Shown here in pieces: positions 1 to 8,189 of a DNA stretch of 21,198 nucleotides. A program made the translations under genes and the position numbers. Source of the DNA: Phallusia fumigata (Eukaryota; Chordata; Ascidiacea; Phlebobranchia; Ascidiidae); contig QXVZ01007694.1 in assembly GCA_008931825.1 (NCBI GenBank), positions 8,945 to 30,142 of the forward strand, in the 5' to 3' direction. The stretch's first letter is position 1. The number at the start of each line of letters is the position of its first letter. The notes under the pieces are model-generated. The model made no database searches. It saw nothing but the letters and a program-made list of their open reading frames with translations, and had not been told where the DNA came from.

Positions 1-2819
1 ATGACAGCTGCTGGTGGTGGATGGGTTCTTGCAGCAACTATCAACGAAAATAACTTTAATTTGACAGAAACTTATGGTGGTTCATGGTTTCTTACGACAT
101 CAAACAATCACCAGAATGTCATGGGTAAATTTCGTAGTTTTACCTAAATTTTGAAAACCAGCATTACAACATTCTTTTCAAACCCAGATTACCAAAATTG
201 GATGAACACAAATTTATTTGGAACATTTGATTCTTGTACAAGATCAGACTACAAAAGTCAAGCTTATTTCGAATACAGGGTAGAATTTTATTAAAACATT
301 TTTTCCATTATGCGTCAAGATTTAGATTTTTTTGAATATTCAGGCCAATGACGTCATGTTACGTCATGTTTCAAACCAAACACCGCTTGAGTTCAGCAGA
401 GAGCATAGTTTCTTGCAATATCAAACAGAGAACGGGTTTTTGCAAAACTATGGAGGAAATTTGCACAAACTATTCAACTATCACTATCCATTGGAAGCAA
501 GATATGGTAGGATAGGTAGTTTATGTATAATTGTCACAACGAAAATAAAACTTTTGCAAATATATAAATACTTTTTTTCCTTATTACATTTCCATGTTTT
601 TAAGTATTTTATCCCGATGTCAATTCGATGTTGGACCGACTTGCTGCGAGATCCACAGAAATCACAAACTTAATTACTGATTTCTATTTCTATGACTACG
701 GATCTGATACAAATTTTCTGTATGATAGTGAATTGTTTGGTAATTCTTATGGAATGGGGGTAAGTTATCAAATTTGGCATATATCTGTAAAATTTTAAAT
801 ATGTATATTTTTAGACCTACTATAAAACAACGCAAAATTGCTATAACGATTATAAAACTTATTGTGGAAGTGTGTATGTACATTATGGGTTGGATTATAG
901 GTAAGCATTTTTACAGCATGTTTACAAGTTTGAAGTTCTAACTTAACATTTTAGATGCGATCTTGGTAATACGATGGTATCGAGTCGAAAAAGTCATCCC
1001 TTCTTTGCCTTGTTTGCTGTGGGAAACTTTGATCATTGCTATGATGAATTTAATTTTTGGGTTTGAGTGAACTACGTCATAAATCTGTGAAACTTGGAAT
1101 TTACATCACGTTTAAATTTTTTAGACTCTCTCTTATCGACCCGATACGGATTCAAAAGTTGTATATACAGGAAATCACAATGTCAACAATTTCTTTTTAC
1201 ATTACGATGCTGGGTGCAAGTATGGGTCGACATATGCTAGTTTGTGCGATGTTTGGTTTTATGTCATAAACATTGAGGTACGTTACGTTTGCCTTCAAAT
1301 GTTCAGAGTATTATTAATTTGCGACCCAATGTATCTGTAGTTCTAAAACCAGTTTGAACACCAAAAGTTTCATATTTGCTTTTTGTGTGAGTTTAATTAA
1401 CAGATTAACACAATCACACAGCTTGAGTGTCGTAGATCAAAATGAGGCAAAATTTAAAGTTATTTAAATGTACTGAATGCAGGTTGTTTTTGTTTCTTCT
1501 TAAATAGAAATGGAAGTCGTCTGGAACGCCGATAATAGATTTAGACAACCGTCCATTTACCTCTAACTATTATTTTGGTTGGAAAATTTCTAAACCTGTA
1601 TCCAACATACTATTTGGTTACACTATGCTTTCAAGGTAAACTTTTCACAAGAGATTATTTACACATTGAATTAAACACGATTTGATTTCAATTAAACACG
1701 AATTATTTACACATTGCACAAACTTACTGCCATTGAAATTCACAGGCAAAATGGAGTTTTGATTCCTGATACAGAGGTCGAAGCTGCCACTTACAAAATA
1801 TTGGAAATTATTTCTGAAACGGAGCAATTTTGTGAGTGAAAGTTTGATATTGCATACGGTTTTGCAGTACTTAGGTGCATTTTATAATCGAAATTGGAAT
1901 ATTTCATAAAGCTTCGAATACATAGCTGCACGACAGACAACATTAAAAAAAAAATTCTTTATCATCGTGTACCTCACAGGTTTCTATCAAAAGGTGATGC
2001 TAGTTTGTGTAGCAAACTAGAATATGTGTAAAATTTTCCACTTTAATATTGTTTTGCAATTTTTAGGCCCAGATTGCTTCTATGATGATGACGTACTTTC
2101 AGTACCAGTTCAATTTTCGATTGGAAACGATTCAGTGGTTGACTCAATGTTGCCACCTAGTGTGAAACCTATACCTAGCGGTTTTATACAGTTTCGTGCC
2201 TTTGGAAGCACTGGAAGCGTCTACGCAATGTGTCCTGCTGTCAGGTTTGTATTCTTAAAAATCGGTTGTGTTATTTGTATTCTCATGTTTCGAAATATTT
2301 CGGCTTTTAATGATTTAAAAGAAATGGCGCTAGTCGGAAAAATGTGGTATTCGAAATCACCTTTGAGCANTACGCAATGTGTCCTGCTGTCAGGTTTGTA
2401 TTCTTAAAAATCGGTTGTGTTATTTGTATTCTCATGTTTCGAAATATTTCGGCTTTTAATGATTTAAAAGAAATGGCGCTAGTCGGAAAAATGTGGTATT
2501 CGAAATCACCTTTGAGCATTTATTCACTGTGTTATTTTATTTAGAGTGAATGATTGGCGAAGTGAATACGTGTGTATCGGTGGAATGAAGAATCCAAGTT
2601 ATCCCTACTTGGATGACTGCAATGATTTTACAAGTACGTTACTGTTTCTATTTATTGGTTAGTTTTACTAGATAATTCGATTATTTCCACTAAAAAATCT
2701 TCCTGACAATCTCCATAGATTGGAACGGACTGCCAAACACTATCATTCAAACGACTCCAATCGGTTTTGCTCATTCCCAGAGAGATTTGGATTCCACAAT
2801 TATGATCTTTTATCGATAA
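1..2819 (+). CDS. Intelectin-like (X-type lectin) gene, 5' truncated, with a 238-residue internal cassette
   Basis: Intelectins are secreted Ca-dependent lectins that bind exocyclic diols of microbial glycans. The window opens inside the domain: the first ATG is an internal Met in the GGGW motif (MTAAGGGWVLAATINENN), so upstream exons are missing. Exons by GT-AG junctions that keep one frame: 1-124, 188-279, 344-506, 605-759, 815-900, 955-1060, 1125-1277, 1508-1635, 1746-1831, 2067-2244, 2545-2633, 2719-2819; 486 visible residues. Family marks are SDYKSQAY, GFLQNYGGNLHKLF, PSGFIQFRAF, MCPAV, CIGG, DCNDF and the C-terminal MIFYR followed by the stop. Exons 4-9 are not intelectin; skipping them gives a seamless domain of about 248 residues. 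The exon at 955-1060 uses a weak donor (GTTTGA). Family assignment is secure. Whether the long or the short form is made is not known from sequence alone. Confidence 0.88.
605..1831 (+). other. Six-exon symmetric cassette inside the intelectin gene
   Basis: The exons at 605-759, 815-900, 955-1060, 1125-1277, 1508-1635 and 1746-1831 total 714 nt, exactly 238 codons. The preceding exon ends in phase 1 and the cassette also leaves in phase 1, so it can be included or skipped without a frame change. The product is rich in Tyr, Phe, Asn and Asp and has six cysteines (in NCYND, TYCG, RCDL, DHCY, AGCK and SLCD), compatible with three disulfides and an extracellular fold. I do not recognise the family. 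All junctions between the exons keep one open frame over roughly 1.2 kb of AT-rich DNA, which supports real coding sequence. Confidence 0.72.
2222..2518 (+). repeat. Perfect 148-bp direct repeat around a single N
   Basis: Positions 2222-2369 and 2371-2518 are identical, separated by one undetermined base at 2370. The first copy contains the 3' end of an intelectin exon plus its donor and intron; the second repeats the last 23 exon bases and the intron. An N between two identical blocks is what an unmerged overlap of two contig ends looks like. A real tandem duplication is possible but less likely. Splicing from the first copy's donor to the acceptor at 2544 still gives the right protein. Confidence 0.9.
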
Positions 2820-2933
2820 ATTCAATCTAATTCCATGAGCCTCTCTTACATTTCGACAAACGCATTTAAGCAACACATGAAGCTCTATTGCAATTTTCCC
2901 AAACCAAATTAATTGTTTTTAATTACTGTACAT

Positions 2934-2939
2934 AATAAA
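2934..2939 (+). promoter_or_regulatory. Polyadenylation signal AATAAA of the intelectin gene
   Basis: A canonical AATAAA lies 115 bp after the TAA stop of the last intelectin exon, a normal 3' UTR length for a compact genome. Confidence 0.6.
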
Positions 2940-4555
2940 TTTTTAAACATGTACCAAAACTTCGCTGTATCAGTATGGCTTTAGTTGCGTCCCCGAGTAT
3001 CACCACGCACACTTTCAGCTGGCCTGTATATGGGTCAAAGTTCAAATGACAATAACTCGAGATTATTTGAATTTTCCCCTCGCTAAAAACTTGTCAAAAA
3101 TCCAGCACACAGGCCGTTGTAAATGTTGCATCGTCCTTCTGTATTTGGAATAGCGATATAGATGATTTATGTTTTGAATATTTAATCCTATCGAATTAAT
3201 TGTGTCATAATTATGTACGAATTTATTTAATTTGTTGCCTTGATTCATCGTCAACTTACCACAGATATCAGCCTCTACATTCTAACTTACGAAATTTCGG
3301 GTTAGGAACTAAACACCAACTGATTTTATAAATTGCTTGCCATCTTACAGTACAAGAAAGTGGTTTGTTTTTGATCCCCGGAACATGAAGTTAATATTTG
3401 GGTTTCGTGTGTTTGTGACGTCGTGGTCACTATACACTGACTAGTCACGTGGTTACACAAAGGGCAGAGGAACTAAAAGGGAAATTCGGAAATAAAAGTA
3501 AGGAAAATGAAAAAAAAGTGGAAACCAATTTGGCATACTAAGTACAGAACTGCTTGCACAACTTTTGATTGTTTCAATTTATTCGATAAAAGTACCTGTT
3601 TGTGAAAAATATTTTAAATTTCGACAAACGTTGTTGTTAACGTCAGGAAGTACTGGCTTGTACCTTGTTATTGTGTTCAAATTTAAACCTTTTAGGTCTC
3701 ACATTTGAGGTAGGTCTCACAGAAAAGCCAAAAAATTATGTTTACACAATTGAATGGCTCAAACAAATGAAGTTTGTTGCCATCGTTGTCCAATTTCTCA
3801 CAGAGAAAGGTACCTTTTTCCACTTGATTCTCCTTGACCGTCTGAGTAGAACGAGAGAGAAACAGAAAAAAGAAACTTATTGATGCGAATCGGATTAAGA
3901 TTTTATCAACGCCTTTTTTCTTTTGTAGTGTTTTTTAGTTTGGTTCGCAGTACATTGATGGGTTTAAAGTGTTAGTACGGTATTGCCTGTTGAGTGTATT
4001 TTATACTGGTTAAGCAAAATGGAAAGGTTCAACAATACATGTAAGGTATTTCTGAATCCTACTATTTCATTACAATATGACAAAGATCGAAATATGACAA
4101 AGTTTGCTGCAGGAAAGTATGAGTAAATGGGCCAACTTGAGAATACGTGCTGGCCCAGTTTAAATTTTAATGATCTGTAGTCAGGCCTTACTGCTTAAGC
4201 AGCCTAAAGTGTTAGCTGATAAGCTGTGTTTTGAAGGTTTGTAGTTGCAAAGTTTCATATTAAGCATCAGTTTATGTTGAATGTGTTCTGTGAAGTATAA
4301 GAAATAAACCATTTTGCTCAAGAATCGCATTAAATTGCAATGCAGAATACCGAAATACCGACCATCTCGGAGGTCATGTGACAATCCGCTTGCCATCTTA
4401 ACATACAGTTCAACAAAGCTGCTTGTTTTGGACGCCCGGGAAATTGACCATTGTCATTTCGCCGAAATCACAAATAGAAAAAAGGGCAAAATTTTTACGC
4501 ATGACTGCGCGGAGTTTCGAAAAAGTATTTCTGGGAATTATTAAATATATTTTGA
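2940..4555. other. Intergenic region without a recognisable gene
   Basis: Short open frames occur on both strands (for example 3665-3883 + and 3063-3254 -), but none has recognisable motifs, splice structure or conserved copies. At 3617-3650 there is a short match to the flank repeat seen at about 11620 and 12960 (TTCGACAAACG followed by TGTTGT and GTCAG). A run of palindromic transcription-factor-like sites lies at 3415-3451. Confidence 0.5.
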
Positions 4556-4559
4556 TCCT

Positions 4560-4985
4560 GTATCGATGCGACAATTTGTATGTATTGATATATGGATGAC
4601 GGTTGTAAGCAGGTATCGGTGAAATTCATTTCGTTGGCAAATACGGATTGAAACCAGAAATGCATTACCAGAAGGTTAAACTACTTGCTCTAAGGTGCAA
4701 CTGTGCCAATTTATTGAACAATATTAGGCGCGGAAAGTACTTTTATTTGATTCGGAAAAGTCGCCAATTTGTATGCATTGATAATTGTGTGACCTTTGTG
4801 AACTGGCATTGGTGAATGTCATGTCGTTGTCAAATACGAATTAAAACCAGAAATGCATTACCAGAGGGTGAAACTACTTGCTCTTAGGTGCAATAGTTGC
4901 AATTAATAGAAAAATATTAGGCGCGGAAAGTACTTTTATTTGATTCGGAAAAGTCGGTATTTTGTATGCATTGATGCATGTATGA
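4560..4985 (+). repeat. Diverged tandem repeat, period 193 bp, about 2.2 copies
   Basis: The block with AAACCAGAAATGCATTACCAG at 4651 recurs at 4844, and ATTAGGCGCGGAAAGTAC near 4724 recurs at 4917, both offset by 193 bp. A third, partial start (ATTTGTATGTATTGAT) lies near 4573, with its counterparts near 4768 and 4961. The copies differ by substitutions and small indels. No coding potential is shared between them. Confidence 0.75.
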
Positions 4986-4989
4986 CGGT

Positions 4990-6150
4990 CGTTAAAATTC
5001 TGAAATACTATGGGTACGTTCTGTGCTATTTCGAAAAGCTTTGGTTTATGGTTTATATCCTCGATTGGGAATCGTTATTCACTTTGGGAAAGTGCATGCC
5101 TAAAATACTGAGGTTGAGGGTACGAATCTCACCGCAGACCGCATTTGGACAGTTTGTCTTAGTGTTAAAAACAAGTCTTGGTTGCGGATAAGCGCAGAAG
5201 CTTATACCATGTAGAACCCGACATACAGAAGCTTTGCAGATGACGCGTTGAAACTGGTAGGAAAGCAGAACTTTCCGATACATTCTTTGCATAATATCAA
5301 CATACATCATAAGCGAAAACCACCAGAAATCGAAGCAACCCTGACATTGTGTGGAGGGTGAAACTGGCAACTGTTTTTATTTAGGTTTACATTACGTCAA
5401 GACGCTGGGTATATCTCGTTACATTCTTGCCAGGACAAGTCAAAATCAACATCCTTTAACAAACATCTCCTTTGTCGCACACACAGGTTGTTAAATAGCA
5501 AAAGGTAAGTCGTTGTTGTCAGTTGTAAGCGAAGTATTTGCAGTTGGTAGTTTAGAAAAATTGAGACTTTAAGGTCTGCTGATTACATCATAAGTCGTTT
5601 AATGTTAGTGCTTGAATAAAACTAAGGTTGCATTGGTGGCCGCTTAAGTAACGACACATTAGTGGTATCAAAGTTTCCGTTGATCAATGTAAGTGATCTG
5701 TGGCAGTTCATAGTCAAAATAAGCTTTTGGTTAAACTGTAGTTTTGTTTCCAAGAGGCGATTTTCTGGCTAAACCAGCGCAACATGCGGTTGGTGTGCGT
5801 CATCGAGGTTTGTGTAAGCTTATACGTCGCGTTGCCGCAGGTCGTTAGCAATTGAGGCTAAAGCGTCGATGCAGTGGTTGCATCAGGTTAAACAAGACCA
5901 AACGTAGGTTTGCCGGCTTTGCGTGAATCTGTAGTTGCTGTCATATTAATGTTACTTTGCTATATTTGCAACACGAGATTGACTGATAATCTTAATTATA
6001 AACCCGCCAAGGCAGATAGTGTAGAACAGAAAGTTAATTTAATTCTATGACTTCGTCTGATATTAATATTGTCCATATTTGTACCGAAAGTACATTGCTA
6101 TGTTTGCTACACCAGATACGACTGACAATTTCAACCATTACCTAATCAAT
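4990..6150 (+). repeat. Flank repeat, copy A (with tRNA-Leu-like 3' half)
   Basis: Two parts. The first (about 4990-5475) matches about 11500-12120 and 12830-13260; it contains a tRNA-like segment at 5108-5140 whose T-arm-like GGTACGAATCTCACCGC resembles the 3' half of a leucine tRNA. The second (about 5480-6150) matches about 13290-13850 closely and about 7080-7640 more distantly; its most conserved part is a CpG-rich stretch near 5785-5870. Open frames in one copy are broken by stops in the others, so this is not coding. It is either a dispersed element or the 5' flank of the FReD duplication unit. Confidence 0.7.
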
Positions 6151-6324
6151 GTGTAAAAAATGTTGAAAAGCAACGCCGACACTTCAGCTTCAAAAACACG
6201 TTAATGAAGAAATTTATTACAGTAGCATAAAGAGTGGGATGAGTGTGCGAAAGATAGTAATAGTAATCACACTTTGTTTAATGGACAAACTTTACAGGCA
6301 TCAAGTTAGCAGTCACACATACCG

Positions 6325-6405
6325 GACAGAATGCCACGATTGTGTTGCATGACACATTGCATCTAATATGGCAAACATGCGGAAACACAATCGTGGCATT
6401 CTGTC
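6325..6405. ncRNA. Perfect 22-bp hairpin of pre-miRNA size (candidate)
   Basis: Positions 6325-6346 and 6384-6405 are exact reverse complements (the first arm begins GACAGAATGCCACG), with a 37-nt loop in which GCATG and CATGC can add five more pairs after a small bulge. The folded length of 81 nt and 22-nt arms fit a microRNA precursor, although perfect pairing is also expected of a small inverted-repeat transposon remnant. No host gene is present on either strand. Either strand could be the transcribed one. Confidence 0.4.
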
Positions 6406-6496
6406 TGAAAACGTGATCTTTAAATATAGCACGCGCATGGAACACTCATTGTACGTCAGGCTTGCAAGATTTTGCCGTCAGCGTAATGTTTGATTT

Positions 6497-6720
6497 AGTT
6501 GTTGAGTTGTTGAGTTTATTTCGATCGGTGAAAGAAAACATAGCGACCCAATGCAATTAAAACATTCACTAAGCCGGAAATAGCTGCGCAACGTTGAGAC
6601 GTTATGAGGCGCGAAAAAAATGGAGGGTACAATTGGCGAATCAAGTTTGAACGCGCTGCAGCTACACCGTCACTACTATGCGTTATGTTACGCGGACTCA
6701 TGAGAAATTGAGTGGATTGT
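6497..6720 (-). repeat. SINE-like element, minus-strand copy
   Basis: Read on the minus strand, the segment ends in CGAAATAAACTCAACAACTC. The preceding 80 bp (AGCTATTTCCGGCTTAGTGA, then GTCGCTATGTTT) match the copy at about 19900-19987. The 5' limit is uncertain. An open frame at 6516-6731 (-) falls inside this repeat and is not a gene. The family should be compared with the tRNA-derived and composite SINEs known from Ciona. Confidence 0.6.
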
Positions 6721-7080
6721 GAGAATTTCAACTAGTGGAGATCGAGGAGGCTCCTATAATGCCAGTCGTTCTAATCTTGTAGCTTGTTGTTTAAACTCGA
6801 TTGTTTATGGTTCAAAATAAGCAAATATGCCAGATCGCATCAACGCAAAATGTTTCGAATATTGAAGGTCTCAGATTAAAAACGAAAAAACACCAAAGGC
6901 GATTCTTACATTATGTGGATTGCAAAAGTTGCAAATGCATTTTTAGTCAGACTCATTGCAATAAAGTGAAAAGGACATCGAGTGCAGTTACTTGGACGTG
7001 ATAAAATCTCCAGGGGGATTCCGCTAAAAAGAGTTCTACTTTTAAAAACTTTGCCGCACTGACAGGCTGGAAAAAAAGAA
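6720..7080. other. Unassigned intergenic stretch
   Basis: I see no gene, repeat or structural signal here. The open frame at 6801-7001 lacks recognisable motifs. Confidence 0.4.
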
Positions 7081-7640
7081 CGCAGTTGCCAATTTTTTCT
7101 TGTAAGTAATTAGCTTTTGTTAGTTTAGAAGAATAAATGCTGTGAACTACTGTTGTGTACGAAGTAAGTCTTTCATTGTTAGTGTTTGATCAAAAATGCG
7201 CTTATGCTTTATTGTCACCATAGTGTTTCGAAACTGAAGTTTTTTTTATCAGCATACGTTTTTTGAGGCAGATCTTATAAACTATCACATGTAATTATTT
7301 TGAACGCATCTGGTTCCAAAATAAGCTTTGGGTTAAACTGTGGTTTTGTTTACTTGAGATTATTTACTAGAGAAACCACTTTGCCCTTGGGCGCAATACT
7401 GCGGTAGTGGTGTGCGTTATCAAGGCTTGTCTCATCTTATCCGTTCCCGCATGTCGTTTGCAACTAAGGCTAAAGCGCAGATTTGCTGGTTGAATAATGC
7501 TTTGATTCAGTAATTGCTTTAATGCTGCAACTTCGTATGATAGGAATGTTATCCATTAGTGCCGAAAGTTCTTTGCTTTGTTAAGTAAAGGAAATCTGAC
7601 AGATATTCTCAACTATAAACTCATATAGGCAGACATTGTA
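7080..7640 (+). repeat. Flank repeat, diverged copy D, upstream of the first FReD gene
   Basis: Aligns with 5480-6150 and 13290-13850. Shared landmarks include GGTTAAACTGTGGTTTTGTTT, the GCGCAA/ATGCGG/GGTGTGCGT run near 7400, and a conserved GCCGAAAGT with AAACTCAT further on. It sits about 500 bp upstream of the first FReD gene, as copy C sits about 300 bp upstream of the second. This suggests an ancestral 5' flank that duplicated with the gene. Confidence 0.55.
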
Positions 7641-7718
7641 GAAGAGAAATGCAAAGCATCTACAGCAGCTGCAACAACAAATTTACGCAGCAAATAGTTT
7701 CCGAATACATTTTGAAGT

Positions 7719-7971
7719 TGCAGACAGTGCACACTGTTTCGACCTGTAAGGTCTCATCAATGCAGCTGGTGACAGGACATTGGCCGTTTCGACTAGTGTA
7801 GCCAAATTACGGCACTCCAGTTTCGAACAGATGACGTGAAGCATGGCTTTTCAGCCTGTTACTCACAACAAACTGGAGTGCCGTAATCTGGCTACACTAG
7901 CCTAAACGGCCAATGTCCTGTCACCAGCTGCACTGAGACCTTACAGGTTGAAATAGTGTTCACTGTCTGCA
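7719..7971. repeat. Foldback inverted repeat with arms of about 104 bp
   Basis: Left arm 7719-7823 and right arm 7870-7971 are reverse complements at about 90% identity, with one small indel; the spacer is 46 bp. Landmarks are GCAGACAGTG, GACAGGACATTGGCC and ACGGCACTCCAG in the left arm. It interrupts the interval between flank repeat D and the first FReD gene; the corresponding interval before the second FReD gene has no such structure. This fits insertion of a MITE or foldback element. It has no coding capacity and no clear target-site duplication. Confidence 0.85.
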
Positions 7972-8123
7972 GCTCACTAATCATTATTGGCTTTTGCTTT
8001 TACATTTTGAAGTAATTTGCTAAAGCATAAAAAATATTGTAAAAATGTTGTTAACCTCCAAATCATTATTGGATTTAGATTTTACATGTAGTGAAATTGA
8101 AGTAGATCATTATTTTTTGTTTA

Positions 8124-8189
8124 GGCAAGGGATCAACTGAGTGAAAAGGTGCATGGTGCAATACGTTTTACATTTGATAAAAGTTAAAC
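8124..8189 (+). promoter_or_regulatory. 5' UTR with a strong splice acceptor; possible trans-splice site
   Basis: A pyrimidine tract (TTATTTTTTGTTTAG) ends at 8124, 65 bp before the first-exon ATG. Either a non-coding upstream exon is joined here, or this is the acceptor for spliced-leader trans-splicing, which is common in Ciona. No TATA box or upstream exon could be identified. Confidence 0.4.

Noticed and set aside
1..24. ATG at position 1 as a gene start
   Set aside because: The residues align with the interior of the intelectin domain, so it is an internal methionine and the coincidence with the window edge is accidental.
2344..2544. Open frame across the N in the intelectin gene
   Set aside because: It runs through the intron and the duplicated exon end; it is produced by the probable false duplication.
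5108..5140. Functional leucine tRNA
   Set aside because: Only the 3' half resembles a tRNA; a matching acceptor stem and D arm were not found, and copies have drifted, so it is a repeat component.
5053..5370. 105-codon minus-strand open frame
   Set aside because: It overlaps the tRNA-like repeat, is not preserved in copies B and C, and has no motifs.
6516..6731. Minus-strand open frame of 71 codons
   Set aside because: It lies within the SINE-like element whose tail is shared with 19900-19987.
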